From: Rhizobium mongolense subsp. loessense
GTDB taxonomy: Bacteria > Pseudomonadota > Alphaproteobacteria > Rhizobiales > Rhizobiaceae
NCBI RefSeq assembly: GCF_900099775.1
Contig: NZ_FMTM01000003.1
Span: 1-64,000 of the forward strand
Length of the DNA: 64,000 bases
Reading direction: 5' to 3'
Shown here: piece by piece, positions 34,357-43,961 of the stretch
How positions within the stretch are numbered: position 1 is the stretch's first letter
Layout of the letters: each line of letters starts with the position of its first letter
Position numbers and translations under genes: made by a program
The notes under the pieces: model-generated
The model's input: only the letters and a program-made list of their open reading frames with translations
Told to the model about the DNA's origin: nothing
Database searches by the model: none

Positions 34357-37300
34357 TTGACATCGAGCGGGGACCTTCTCGAACTGGCGTGCAGCCGGAT
34401 CGCAGATCTGGATACGCCTGCCTATGTCAAGAACAGCGAGCTTCGTTACGTTGCCGTCAACGAAGCCTATGCCCGCTTCTTCGGCCGGGAAATTTCCGAT
34501 TTCATCGGCCGCCGGACCCGCGAAATTCTGGACCGTCCGGAAGAGGAGGAGCGTGAAGACAAGGAGCGCCGCGCACTCGTCTTCGGCACCGAAGAAACTG
34601 CCATCTGCTTCGATGTTGCCGGAACCGAGCATGAGCGGGTCCGGATCGAGAGCTTCATGCCGTCGGAAGACCGGGCCTATGTTCTCGGTATCTTCGAGAC
34701 GCGCGCGCAGCCCCGCCGGCCGGTTCTCTCGGGGCCGGATCAGACTTTGCTCGCCGATTTCGAGCGCGTCCGTGCGACGCTGGAAAAAATCGATCATCCG
34801 GTCGGCATTTTCGCTGACGACGGCCGCCCGCTGATCGTCAATTCGGCCTATCGAAACGGAGACAAAGCATCGCCCGCTGAAACCGGATGGCACGAGAGCG
34901 TGAATGAGCTCGATCTCCTCCGGACCATCATGGAAGACCTGCCGGTCGCCGCCTTCGCGCGGAATGAACAGCACCGCCTCGTTTATGCCAACCAGTATTA
35001 CGAGACCTTCACCGGCCATGTCCGGTCGAAGGTGCTTGGCCTCACAGAGTTTGAGATGTTCGGCGAGGAGAGTGGCGCCAGCATCTATGAGGAAAACGCT
35101 CTGGCGCTCAAGGACGGCTCGCTCACTGAGGTGGAAGGTAAGCTACCACGCACCGACGGAACAGTTTATCCGATCTTGACGCGCGTCAATCGCGTCCAGA
35201 CTCCGGACGGTAAGATCTATGTCGTCGGCTCTTTTTCGGACATCTCTCCGCTCAAGGAGCGTGAAGCAAAACTGATCGAGGCGCAGAAGCATGCCGAAAT
35301 CCTGCATCGCGACATTGAAAACATCCTGCGTTCGCTGCCGGTCGGCGTGCTGATCCTCGATAACAATCTCGACATCCTCTACATAAACGACGAATTCTAC
35401 ACGATCTGTGATCTGCCGCCCGACGATCGTTTTGACGGCCGGCCGTTCATTGATGTCATCCGCCGCAATTGTGAACTCGGGCGCTATGGCTACGAGCACA
35501 GCCCGGAAGAGATACTGGCGGAGCGCCAGCGCCATTTCGGTTCGGATGGGGAGCAGGAGCCGATCGAACTCAACTGGTCGGGCGGCAAATCGATCGTCTT
35601 CGACAGCCGCCGCATCTCGAACGACCGCATTCTGCTTTCCTATTCCGATATGAGCGCCATTCGCGCGAGCGAGAAGGAAATCCATGAGACGCGCGCTGCC
35701 CTGGAGCATCTCGGCGAATTGATGCGGGATGCGACGCGGGCCATGCCGCAAGGCCTGACGATCGTACAAGACGGTATCATCAAGCTCTCCAACGATGCGC
35801 TTTCGCAAGTCCTGCGTATTCCGCCGGAATACCTCGTTGCGGGCCGCGGCTGGATCGACCTCTTCAATTTCTGCGCCGATCGCGGCGACTTCAAGGGCAC
35901 CGCCGCCGAGGTGTTGCACTATTGGCGTACGAACATCGCTGCGAAGCAGCCGATCGCCACTGTCTTCCATGTAGCCGGACAGCGATGGGTGAACATGGAG
36001 GCGACGATCAGCGAGCGCGGCCACTGGGTTGCGCTCTTCACCGACGTCACCGAAATGAAAGAGCGCGAGGAAGAGCTTGAGAGGCTGCTGGCACGAGCTG
36101 AAGCTGCCGATCGCGCCAAGTCGGAATTTCTCGCCAATATGAGCCATGAAATCCGCACCCCGATGAACGGCGTGCTCGGCATGGCCGAGCTCATGGCGAA
36201 GACCGATCTTGACGCCCGGCAAAAGACTTTCATCGACATCATCGTCAAGTCCGGCAACGCGCTTTTGACGATCATCAACGACATTCTGGACTTCTCGAAG
36301 ATCGATGCCGGACAGATGACGCTGCGCCAGGCGGCCTTCGATCCGGTGGAGGCGGTCGAGGATGTCGCGACGCTGCTTTCTTCGCCCGCGGCGGAAAAGG
36401 ATCTCGAGCTTCTCGTACGCGCCGATCCGAACCTGCCTGCCGCCATCATCGGCGATGCCGGTCGGTTTCGCCAGATCGTCACAAACCTCGTCGGCAACGC
36501 CGTCAAGTTCACCGAAAAGGGGCATGTCTTCGTCGATATCGGTTTTAGGCCCGGCTCGGACGGCGAGGTCATGGTCGAGATCAGGATCGAGGATACCGGC
36601 ATCGGCATCCCGCCAGACAAATTGCAATCGGTCTTCGACAAATTCTCCCAGGTCGATTCCTCTTCGACGCGGCGCCACGAGGGTACCGGCCTTGGTCTTG
36701 CCATCACTGCCGGTCTGGTCGATCTCTTTGGTGGCTACGTCAACGCCGAGAGCGAACCGGGCAAGGGCTCGATCTTCACCGTCAATCTGCCCTTTGCCAT
36801 CGCTGCCGCCCGCCTCGATCCCAAGCCGCTGCCCGTTAATGTACGTGGCGCACGCGTGCTCGTCATCGACGACAACGAGGTGAACCGCCGCATTCTTTCC
36901 GAGCAGCTGTCGCTTTGGGGTTTTGACGGCGTGGCTGCGGAAGACGGCAGGACCGGCATTGCCATCCTTGAGGCTGCAGACCAGGTCGGCGTCCAGGTCG
37001 ACGCCCTGGTGCTCGACTATCACATGCCGGAAATAAACGGTGCGGAAGTCGCCCGCAGGCTCAGGGCCGACGCCCGCTTCGAGAGCATGCCGATCATATT
37101 TCTGACCTCAATGGACATCTCCGGCACCGAGAAGGAGTTTGCAGCCCTCAACGGCCATGCGCATCTGATGAAACCGGCCCGCGCCAACCTTCTCCGCAAC
37201 ACCATCGTCGAGGTCGTGCGCGCAAGCCGCGTGAAGCAGGCGTCTGCAGCCGAAATCGCCCGCCTGCAGGCAGAAACCGAGACGAGGGAACCGGAGCCTT

Positions 37301-37737
37301 CTACGGCGCCGCCCTCCGAACAACGCAAGACTGCCTTCATCGATGTGCTTGTCGCCGAGGACAACGAGGTGAACCAGATCGTCTTCACGCAGATCCTGCA
37401 GGGCACCGGCCTGAGTTTCCTCGTCGTCAACAACGGCCAGGAGGCGGTCAACGCCTGGGAAAGCCATGCGCCGCGGATCATCATGATGGACGTCTCGATG
37501 CCGGTGATGAACGGCCACGACGCGACCCGCGCGATCCGCGTCCGAGAGCGTGGGCAGGGCCACCGCGTGCCGATCATCGGCGTGACGGCGCATGCGCTCG
37601 AAAGCGACCGCGAGCTCTGTCTCGACGCCGGCATGGACGATTATATGTCGAAGCCGATCAGCCCTGAACTGCTGGAAGAGAAAATCCAGCTCTGGCTCGG
37701 CAGGAGCGCGCAGTTGCCCGCCCGCTCAGGCCTCTAG
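34357..37737 (+). CDS. Multi-PAS hybrid sensor histidine kinase with two receiver domains
   Basis: An 1126-residue soluble hybrid kinase. Four PAS-like regions span about 1-560 (YVAVNEAYARFFGREISDFI; LVYANQYYETFTGHVRSKVL; ILYINDEFYTICDLPPDDRF; ALSQVLRIPPEYLVAGRGWI). The phosphorylated His is 597 in FLANMSHEIRTPMNG; the ATPase part has NLVGNAVKFTEKG, EDTGIGIPPDK and GTGLGLAI. Receiver one (about 840-960) has the phospho-acceptor Asp887 in LDYHMPEINGAE; receiver two (about 1000-1115) has Asp1045 in MDVSMPVMNGHD. No membrane segment, so signals are cytosolic. No output regulator is next to it; a separate Hpt protein is expected. TTG start at 34357, ribosome site GAGG. Its stop overlaps that of mnmD in a shared CTAG. 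Confidence 0.88.
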   Translation: MTSSGDLLELACSRIADLDTPAYVKNSELRYVAVNEAYARFFGREISDFIGRRTREILDRPEEEEREDKERRALVFGTEETAICFDVAGTEHERVRIESFMPSEDRAYVLGIFETRAQPRRPVLSGPDQTLLADFERVRATLEKIDHPVGIFADDGRPLIVNSAYRNGDKASPAETGWHESVNELDLLRTIMEDLPVAAFARNEQHRLVYANQYYETFTGHVRSKVLGLTEFEMFGEESGASIYEENALALKDGSLTEVEGKLPRTDGTVYPILTRVNRVQTPDGKIYVVGSFSDISPLKEREAKLIEAQKHAEILHRDIENILRSLPVGVLILDNNLDILYINDEFYTICDLPPDDRFDGRPFIDVIRRNCELGRYGYEHSPEEILAERQRHFGSDGEQEPIELNWSGGKSIVFDSRRISNDRILLSYSDMSAIRASEKEIHETRAALEHLGELMRDATRAMPQGLTIVQDGIIKLSNDALSQVLRIPPEYLVAGRGWIDLFNFCADRGDFKGTAAEVLHYWRTNIAAKQPIATVFHVAGQRWVNMEATISERGHWVALFTDVTEMKEREEELERLLARAEAADRAKSEFLANMSHEIRTPMNGVLGMAELMAKTDLDARQKTFIDIIVKSGNALLTIINDILDFSKIDAGQMTLRQAAFDPVEAVEDVATLLSSPAAEKDLELLVRADPNLPAAIIGDAGRFRQIVTNLVGNAVKFTEKGHVFVDIGFRPGSDGEVMVEIRIEDTGIGIPPDKLQSVFDKFSQVDSSSTRRHEGTGLGLAITAGLVDLFGGYVNAESEPGKGSIFTVNLPFAIAAARLDPKPLPVNVRGARVLVIDDNEVNRRILSEQLSLWGFDGVAAEDGRTGIAILEAADQVGVQVDALVLDYHMPEINGAEVARRLRADARFESMPIIFLTSMDISGTEKEFAALNGHAHLMKPARANLLRNTIVEVVRASRVKQASAAEIARLQAETETREPEPSTAPPSEQRKTAFIDVLVAEDNEVNQIVFTQILQGTGLSFLVVNNGQEAVNAWESHAPRIIMMDVSMPVMNGHDATRAIRVRERGQGHRVPIIGVTAHALESDRELCLDAGMDDYMSKPISPELLEEKIQLWLGRSAQLPARSGL

Positions 37738-38450
37738 GCTTTTACGCCGCAGAGCATCTCGCGCTTGCCGGCGAAACCCTTGCGCCGCTCGACCGCAAAT
37801 CCCGCGGCCATCAGATTGCGCCTGACGAATCCTGCCGCGGCATAGGTTGCGAAGCTTCCTCCAGAGAGGGTCTTCTCGCAGATGAGCCGCATCAGCTCTT
37901 GCGACCACATATCGGCGTTGCGCGACGGCGCGAAACCATCGAGATACCAGGCATCAAAGCCGGGTTCGGCGGCCGCAACGCCATCGATTGCCGCGCTGCA
38001 GACAACGCTCAAGGTCGTCTGCTCGTCTAACGCAAGCGTCACGGTGCCTTGCGGCTGGCCGGGCCACAGCACCGTCAGCGCCTGCCGCTCGGCATCGATT
38101 TGCGGCCAGTGCGAAAGTGCGCGACCGATCTCCTGCGGACGCATCGGGTAAAGCTCGAAGGAAATGAAGTTCAGATGCTGGCCGCTTTGGCGATGCGCTT
38201 TCCATTGCCGCCATGTTTCCGCGAAGTTCAGCCCGGTGCCGAACCCCAACTCTCCAATGCGGAAATTGTCCTTGCCGGTCCACCGTTTCGGCAGGCCGTT
38301 GCCCGCCAGAAAGACGTGACCGCATTCGAGCCGCCCGTCCGTCTGGCAATAAAAATGGTCGCCAAAGGCCCGCGAATAGGGCATATCGCCGTCGCGCCAT
38401 TCGAGCGGTTGGCTCGTGCTGCCAATCTGATCGGGATCAATCTCTGTCAT
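37734..38450 (-). CDS. mnmD: tRNA (mnm5s2U34) methyltransferase MnmD
   Basis: A 238-residue SAM-dependent methyltransferase that makes the final methylation of 5-methylaminomethyl-2-thiouridine at the wobble base. Signature pieces are PLEWRDGDMPYSRAFGDHFY, the SAM loop IGELGFGTGLNFAETW, FISFELYPM and AWYLDGFAPSRNADMWS. In E. coli this is the N-terminal half of bifunctional MnmC; here it is a separate gene. The ATG at 38450 gives the usual N-terminal length; an ATG at 38474 right after GGAGGAG would add eight residues. The start codon overlaps that of the divergent FAD gene. Confidence 0.85.
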   Translation of the reverse strand: MTEIDPDQIGSTSQPLEWRDGDMPYSRAFGDHFYCQTDGRLECGHVFLAGNGLPKRWTGKDNFRIGELGFGTGLNFAETWRQWKAHRQSGQHLNFISFELYPMRPQEIGRALSHWPQIDAERQALTVLWPGQPQGTVTLALDEQTTLSVVCSAAIDGVAAAEPGFDAWYLDGFAPSRNADMWSQELMRLICEKTLSGGSFATYAAAGFVRRNLMAAGFAVERRKGFAGKREMLCGVKA

Positions 38451-39627
38451 GCCTAAAGCCGATAGTGCGGTCATCTCCTCCGGTCAATCGTCCGTCAGCC
38501 TGCTGATTGCCGGCGGCGGCATCATGGGGCTGTGGGCGGCGGTTCATGCCGAGCGACTTGGCATCGACACGCTCCTCGTCGATGCAGGCGAATTGGGGCA
38601 GGGTGCGAGCGGTGGGCTACTCGGGGCGCTGATGCCGCATTTGCCGGACAAATGGAATGCCAAGAAGCAGTTCCAGTTCGATGCGCTGGTTTCCCTCGAA
38701 ACGGAGATCTCTGCGATCGAAGCTGCCACCGGCCTTTCCACCGGCTACCGCCGATCCGGCCGCATCATCCCGCTGCCGAAGCCGCATCTGCGCAAGATCG
38801 CGCTTACTCATTCCGCCGATGCCGAAACGCACTGGCATCGGCACGGCCGCAGCTTCCATTGGCATGTCGCAGATGCTCCGCCGGTTGCAGGCTGGATCGA
38901 CCCTGCCGCCGGTGCGAGCGGCTTCGTGCACGACACGCTCGCTGCCCGCGTCGCACCCCGCACGCTGGTCGCCGCTCTTGTCGCCTTTGTGAGGCAGGCA
39001 AAGCGTGTGAGCATTGTCGAGAACACTGCAGTTGGCGGGCTCGAACCGGAACGCGGGATCGCCGACGTCGGTGGGACAACAATTGCCTTTGGCCGCTGCA
39101 TCGTCGCGGCAGGTCACCAGTCATTTCCGCTACTACAGCCGTTCACGCCCGGATTGGAAAGGCCGCTTGGCCAACCAGTCAAGGGGCAGGCGGCGCTGTT
39201 GAGGGCCGAGATCGATCCCGCCTTTCCCACCATCTTCCGCGACGGCCTTTATATCATTGCTCATGAGGGCGGCCATGCTGCGATCGGCAGCACCAGCGAG
39301 GACCATTTTGACAATCCCAACACGACCGACGCTCAACTCGACGCTCTGATCGAAACTGCGCGCGAGATGGCCCCCGTACTTGGGGATGCGCCGGTCGTCG
39401 AGCGCTGGGCCGGCCTTCGTCCAAAGGCGATCGGCCGCGATCCGATGATCGGTCCGCATCCGGTATATCCGAAGCTCGTCGCCTTGACCGGTGGCTTCAA
39501 GGTCAGCTTTGGCCTTGCCCACCGTCTTTCCGAAGCTGCCGTACATATGGCTGACGGCCGTTCCGCACCTTTCGCCCTGCCGGAAAGTTTCGCGTTTTCG
39601 AGCCATATCACGGCTGCTTCACGTTAA
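38449..39627 (+). CDS. FAD-dependent oxidoreductase, MnmC2-like
   Basis: A 392-residue DAO-fold flavoprotein. The FAD loop is LLIAGGGIMGLWAAVHAERLG, then LVDAGELGQGASGGLLGALMP, close to the GASGN-type motif of MnmC C-domains; the end carries RPKAIGRDPMIGPHPVYPKL and TGGFKVSFGLAHRLSEA. Back-to-back placement with mnmD suggests it is the partner that strips the carboxymethyl group from cmnm5U34. It could instead be a generic amine or amino acid oxidase. Its ATG at 38449 overlaps the mnmD start by two bases and has no visible ribosome site, so the message may be leaderless or start further in. Confidence 0.75.
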   Translation: MPKADSAVISSGQSSVSLLIAGGGIMGLWAAVHAERLGIDTLLVDAGELGQGASGGLLGALMPHLPDKWNAKKQFQFDALVSLETEISAIEAATGLSTGYRRSGRIIPLPKPHLRKIALTHSADAETHWHRHGRSFHWHVADAPPVAGWIDPAAGASGFVHDTLAARVAPRTLVAALVAFVRQAKRVSIVENTAVGGLEPERGIADVGGTTIAFGRCIVAAGHQSFPLLQPFTPGLERPLGQPVKGQAALLRAEIDPAFPTIFRDGLYIIAHEGGHAAIGSTSEDHFDNPNTTDAQLDALIETAREMAPVLGDAPVVERWAGLRPKAIGRDPMIGPHPVYPKLVALTGGFKVSFGLAHRLSEAAVHMADGRSAPFALPESFAFSSHITAASR

Positions 39628-39741
39628 ACGTGAATTAGAAGCTGGTGCTTTTCGTTATTCTGTCATGCAAATCACCTATCTGCTTGCACATCGACGGCGC
39701 CGGAATCGTCCGCGCGCCCTTCCATTGATGGAGGAGATTGC

Positions 39742-40449
39742 ATGCGCTATGCCATTTGCTTCACGCCTACGCCGAGCGATCCGCTCAGCCAGGTGGCGGC
39801 CAATTGGCTCGGCCGCAACGTCTTTTCCGGCGAGATGGTCGAACCTCCAGCCATTCGCGGCATCGGCATCCACGAGATCGCGTTCCATACTGCCGTGCCG
39901 CGCCGCTACGGTTTTCATGGCGTGCTGAAGGCGCCGTTCCATCTTGTCCCCGATGTTTCGGAAACACAACTTTTGCGCGATATGATGCGCTTTTCCGGCA
40001 GCTTCCAGCCGTTCCGGATTCCAAGGATCGAGGTTGCGCGCCTGCACAATTACTTCAGCCTCCTGCCGTCGGTCCCCTGCCAACACATGCACTATCTCGC
40101 TTCGGCGGTCGTGCAGCATTTCGACCGCTTCCGTGCACCGCTTTCCGAAGCCGAGATCGAGCGCAGTGATCCGGACGGGCTTTCGGCCGCGCAGTTTGCC
40201 AACCTGCATCGCTGGGGCAATCCCTATGTGATGGACGAGTTCCGCTTCCACATGCCTGTGACGGGTCCTGTCAATCTTGTCGACATGCCGCGCATCGAAC
40301 AGGCGCTGCGCAACGTCTTCGAGCCTGTTCTCGCTGAGCCGGTCACCGTCGCCAATATCGCACTGATGATCGAGGAAGGCACAGGCGGGCCGTTCCGCGT
40401 CCATTCGCTGCATCCGATGGGCAAGGTCAGCGCGCGCAAGATCGCCTGA
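39742..40449 (+). CDS. DUF1045 (2H phosphoesterase-like) protein
   Basis: A 235-residue DUF1045 protein, a family first noted beside phosphonate (phn) genes. The 2H-type motifs are visible as RYGFHGVLKAPFHL and FRFHMPVTGPV, which would form a cyclic-phosphodiesterase-like site. No phn genes occur nearby, so its job here is unclear; hydrolysis or transfer at a cyclic phosphate is only a suggestion. GGAGGAGATTGC precedes the ATG. It is 48 bp ahead of an AraC-type gene on the same strand. Confidence 0.78.
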   Translation: MRYAICFTPTPSDPLSQVAANWLGRNVFSGEMVEPPAIRGIGIHEIAFHTAVPRRYGFHGVLKAPFHLVPDVSETQLLRDMMRFSGSFQPFRIPRIEVARLHNYFSLLPSVPCQHMHYLASAVVQHFDRFRAPLSEAEIERSDPDGLSAAQFANLHRWGNPYVMDEFRFHMPVTGPVNLVDMPRIEQALRNVFEPVLAEPVTVANIALMIEEGTGGPFRVHSLHPMGKVSARKIA

Positions 40450-40496
40450 TCACTTTTGTTCAAGAATGGGCTGCCCAAAGATGCTATATCCGGCCG

Positions 40497-41354
40497 ATGG
40501 ACAACATCTCCCAGGAACAGGCAACCGAGGCCATGCCGCTGTCTGGAGCGGAGACGACGCGATTCTGGCGTGACAGCCGTTTCGGCGGCATGGAATGCCT
40601 GAGCGCGACGTTCCTGACGCATGAATTCGCGCCGCATGCCCACGAGACCTTCAGCATCGGCGCTATCGAAAGCGGCAGCCAGATCGCGACGATCCGGGGC
40701 ACGCGCGAAAGCTCGGGACCGGGCGATCTCTATCTGATCAATCCGGGCGAAATCCATGACGGCGTGCCTGTCGAGGGCGGCTATCGCTACCGGATGATCT
40801 ACCCGGATACGTCACTCTTCCGGGAAATCCTGGAAGATGTTACCGGCCGTACCTTCAGCGGCATGCCGGCCTTCGGCAAGCAGATCCTTCACGATCCCCG
40901 GCTTGCCGAGGCTTTTTATGATGCGCACCGCGCGCTGGAATCGGGGGCTGGAGCGCTGGAGACCAGTCAGGGCATGTTCCTTGTGCTCGAGGCCATGTTT
41001 CGGCATCACGGCAGTTCAATCATCGTGCCGATCGACACGCAGGAGCGGTCGGCCGTGCAGCGCGCCCGTGACTACCTGATGGAAAACTACGCCTTTGATG
41101 TCGGACTTGAAGAACTCGCCGCCGTGGCGGGCCTCAGCCGTGCGCATCTGATACGCGCCTTCCGAAAAGAATTCCATATCACGCCGCACGCCTTCCTCAC
41201 CGACATCCGCATTCGCGTTGCCCGGCGCAAGCTGCAGGCTGGCGGACAGCCGGCGGAGATTGCGCTCGAATGCGGTTTCGCCGACCAGGCGCATTTCAGC
41301 CGGCATTTCAAGGCGCGCACCGGCGTGACGCCCGGCCAATACCGCGCGCGGTAG
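40497..41354 (+). CDS. AraC-family regulator
   Basis: A 285-residue regulator with an N-terminal cupin-like sensing domain (FAPHAHETFSIGAIESGSQI, GDLYLINPGEIHDG) and a C-terminal double helix-turn-helix (LEELAAVAGLSRAHLIRAFR; PAEIALECGFADQAHFSRHF; GVTPGQYR). This build is typical of AraC regulators beside AzlC-type exporters, where they respond to small amines or amino acids. The azlC gene begins 65 bp downstream on the same strand, so it may control azlCD. Confidence 0.85.
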   Translation: MDNISQEQATEAMPLSGAETTRFWRDSRFGGMECLSATFLTHEFAPHAHETFSIGAIESGSQIATIRGTRESSGPGDLYLINPGEIHDGVPVEGGYRYRMIYPDTSLFREILEDVTGRTFSGMPAFGKQILHDPRLAEAFYDAHRALESGAGALETSQGMFLVLEAMFRHHGSSIIVPIDTQERSAVQRARDYLMENYAFDVGLEELAAVAGLSRAHLIRAFRKEFHITPHAFLTDIRIRVARRKLQAGGQPAEIALECGFADQAHFSRHFKARTGVTPGQYRAR

Positions 41355-41418
41355 TCACTTTCGTTCAAGACGACCATTCATCTCCATTCTAAAACCTCCG
41401 CGTCAAATCGGAGATCCT

Positions 41419-42126
41419 GTGGTGAACGAGAATGGAAAATGGGCGGAGTTCGTAGGCGGCATGCGAGCCATTTCGCCGCTCATCGCTGCCGTCATACCGA
41501 TCGGCCTCGTCTTCGGCGCGGTCGCAGTCACGAAAGGGCTTTCCCCGGTCGAGGCGGCGCTGATGAGCGCGCTGGTCTTTGCCGGCGGCTCGCAGTTCGT
41601 GGCAATGGATATCTGGACGCACCCGGCCTCGTGGACGAGCGTCGGTTTTGCGGCCCTGCTCGTCAATATCCGCCATGTGCTGATGAGTGCTTCGATCGGC
41701 ACCAAGATGCAGGCCTTTGGCGGACGCGGGCGCTATTTCGCAAGCCTGTTTCTTGCGGACGAGATCTGGGCGATGGCGGAATTTCGCGCCGGTCTCGCGC
41801 GGCTCACGCCCGCTTGGTTCGCTGGGCTTGCCGCGCCTTTCTATCTCGCCTGGGTGCTTTCGAGCCTTGCGGGCGCGACGCTCGGCGCATTCCTCGGTGA
41901 TCCCGTGACGCTCGGACTGGATTTCGCCTTTCCGGCCGTCTTCATAGTGCTCGTCATGGGCTTCTGGAAGGGACCGGAAACCGGCACTGTGCTTATCGCA
42001 AGCGGTGCGGCCGCGGTAGCGACCCAATATTTCGTGCCAGGCGTCTGGTACATCGCAGCCGGCGCCGTCGCCGGTCTGCTTGCGGCAGTCGCCAGTGGCA
42101 GCCGGCGCGTTGAGGTGACGCCATGA
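41419..42126 (+). CDS. azlC: AzlC-type branched-chain amino acid exporter, large subunit
   Basis: A 235-residue inner-membrane protein with about six or seven helices. The start GMRAISPLIAAVIPIGLVFG, then SALVFAGGSQFVAMDIW and NIRHVLMSASI are the AzlC hallmarks. With AzlD it exports branched-chain amino acids or analogues. GTG at 41419 (or the next GTG) with GGAG 5 bases before. It overlaps azlD by four bases (ATGA). Confidence 0.88.
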   Translation: MVNENGKWAEFVGGMRAISPLIAAVIPIGLVFGAVAVTKGLSPVEAALMSALVFAGGSQFVAMDIWTHPASWTSVGFAALLVNIRHVLMSASIGTKMQAFGGRGRYFASLFLADEIWAMAEFRAGLARLTPAWFAGLAAPFYLAWVLSSLAGATLGAFLGDPVTLGLDFAFPAVFIVLVMGFWKGPETGTVLIASGAAAVATQYFVPGVWYIAAGAVAGLLAAVASGSRRVEVTP

Positions 42127-42425
42127 CAGTCGACCTCTCCACCCTTCTTGCGATCGCCGCTATGGCAGCCGTGACGGTGCTCACCCGCCTGAGCGGTCTT
42201 GTGCTCATGTGGCATGTGTCCTTGGAGGGAAGCCGCCGAAAGGCGATCGAATCCATTCCGCCTGCCGTTCTGATGGCGGTCGTCGCCCCGACCGCCTTTG
42301 CCACCGGTATTGCGGAAACGATCGCATGCGCGGTCACCGCCATTGCGGCACTCCGTCTACCGATGCTCGTTTCCGTGGCGCTCGGCGTCTTCTGCGTCGC
42401 GCTATTGCGGGCCACAGGCATTTGA
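42123..42425 (+). CDS. azlD: AzlD-type exporter, small subunit
   Basis: A 100-residue membrane protein with three or four helices (LAIAAMAAVTVLTRLSGLVL, SIPPAVLMAVVAPTAFATGI, LPMLVSVALGVFCVALLRA), the small partner of AzlC. Start overlaps the azlC stop, so translation is coupled and stoichiometry probably fixed. Confidence 0.88.
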   Translation: MTVDLSTLLAIAAMAAVTVLTRLSGLVLMWHVSLEGSRRKAIESIPPAVLMAVVAPTAFATGIAETIACAVTAIAALRLPMLVSVALGVFCVALLRATGI

Positions 42426-42540
42426 TCCTCTTGCAGAGGCGGCGACTTGTGCCGTAGCGGCGAAAGTCAGTTTCGCATTTCCGTCTCGACATTCCGTCTC
42501 CGGGTGCTACCGTTTCGCCTGACTTTCAAAAGGTGATTTG

Positions 42541-43464
42541 ATGGCTTCCGATACCTATCCGCGCAATCTCGTCGGCTATGGTCGCAACACCCCCGATCCG
42601 AAATGGCCGGACGGGGCCCGCCTCGCCGTGCAGTTCGTCATCAATTACGAAGAGGGCGGCGAGAGCTCGATCCTCGATGGCGATCCGGCGTCTGAGAACC
42701 TACTGTCGGAAATCGTGGGAGCGGCGCCCTGGCCGGGCCAGCGCAACCTGAACATGGAATCGATCTACGAATATGGTTCACGCGCCGGATTCTGGCGGCT
42801 CTGGCGCATGTTCACCGAGCTCAAGGTTCAGGCGACCGTCTACGGGGTGACGCTTGCGATGGCCCGCAATCCGGAGGCCGTCGCGGCGATGAAGGAAGCC
42901 GGCTGGGAGATAGCCAGCCATGGCTACCGCTGGCTGGAGTACAAGGATTTTCCAGAAGACCTCGAGCGCAAGCACATTCTCGAAGCGGTGCGTCTCCACA
43001 CCGAGCTCACGGGCGAACGCCCCTACGGCATGTATCAGGGAAAGCCCTCCGACAATACGCTCCGGCTGGTTCAGGAGGAAGGCGGGTTCCTTTATTCGTC
43101 AGACTCTTATGCCGATGACCTGCCCTACTGGGTGAAGGGGGTTGATGACAAACCGTTCCTCATCATTCCGTATACGCTTGAAACGAACGACATGCGCTTT
43201 GCGACGCCGCAGGGCTTCAATTCCGGCGATCAATTCTTCACCTATCTCAAGGATGCCTTCGATACGCTCTACGAAGAAGGCAAGGCTGGCAACCCGAAGA
43301 TGATGTCGGTCGGCCTGCATTGCCGCCTGGTCGGTCGGCCCGCCCGCGCTGCAGCCCTGAAGCGTTTCATCGAGTATGTGCTGAAGCACGACAACGTGTG
43401 GGTCCCTCGCCGGATCGAGATTGCCGAGCATTGGCACAAGCACCACAAACAGGACATGACCTGA
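42541..43464 (+). CDS. puuE: Allantoinase PuuE
   Basis: A 307-residue polysaccharide-deacetylase-fold allantoinase that opens allantoin to allantoate, unrelated to the metal-dependent AllB type. The family start PRNLVGYGRNTPDPKWPDGA, NMESIYEYGSRAGFWRLWRM, GWEIASHGYRWLEYKDF, and SDSYADDLPYWV are diagnostic. AAGGTGA precedes the ATG at 42541. First gene of the ureide cluster; its stop shares a base with the uraD start. Confidence 0.92.
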   Translation: MASDTYPRNLVGYGRNTPDPKWPDGARLAVQFVINYEEGGESSILDGDPASENLLSEIVGAAPWPGQRNLNMESIYEYGSRAGFWRLWRMFTELKVQATVYGVTLAMARNPEAVAAMKEAGWEIASHGYRWLEYKDFPEDLERKHILEAVRLHTELTGERPYGMYQGKPSDNTLRLVQEEGGFLYSSDSYADDLPYWVKGVDDKPFLIIPYTLETNDMRFATPQGFNSGDQFFTYLKDAFDTLYEEGKAGNPKMMSVGLHCRLVGRPARAAALKRFIEYVLKHDNVWVPRRIEIAEHWHKHHKQDMT

Positions 43465-43961
43465 TGATCCGGCGGGATGAATTCGTGTCGCGTTTCGGCG
43501 GTGTCTTCGAACATTCGCCCTTCATCGCCGAGCGCGCCTATGACGACGGTTTCATTGGTGATGAGTTGACTGTGGATAAGGTGCACATTCCGCTCGTCGC
43601 GATCTTTCGCGCGGCAAGCGAGGAGGAGCGTCTTGGCGTGCTTCGCGCCCATCCCGATCTTGCCGGACGCCTGGCAGTCGCCGGCGAACTGACGGAAGAC
43701 AGCAAGAAGGAGCAGGCAAGTGCCGGTCTTGACCGGCTGAGCGGCGAAGAGCATGCCCGCTTCACCGAACTCAACGCCGCCTATGTCCAGAAATTTGGCT
43801 TTCCCTTCATCATTGCCGTGAAGGGATTGAACAAGGACGATATTCTTGCGGCTTTCGAAAAACGCATCGGCAACGGCCGCGACGAGGAACTTGCGACCGC
43901 CTGCGCTGAGGTCGAAAAGATTGCGCTTTTGCGCCTGACATCCATGCTTCCGGAGAAGTGA
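43464..43961 (+). CDS. uraD: OHCU decarboxylase
   Basis: A 165-residue enzyme converting 2-oxo-4-hydroxy-4-carboxy-5-ureidoimidazoline to S-allantoin. The hallmark RAHPDLAGRLAVAGELTEDS and FGFPFIIAVKG are present, with the catalytic His in AHPDL. TGATG overlap with puuE upstream and direct abutment with alc downstream show one translational unit. The preceding step (uraH) is encoded 2.2 kb further on in the same strand. Confidence 0.92.
   Translation: MIRRDEFVSRFGGVFEHSPFIAERAYDDGFIGDELTVDKVHIPLVAIFRAASEEERLGVLRAHPDLAGRLAVAGELTEDSKKEQASAGLDRLSGEEHARFTELNAAYVQKFGFPFIIAVKGLNKDDILAAFEKRIGNGRDEELATACAEVEKIALLRLTSMLPEK

Noticed and set aside
35143..37023. A 626-codon minus-strand frame
   Set aside because: Antisense to the hybrid kinase, whose motifs are in the plus strand.
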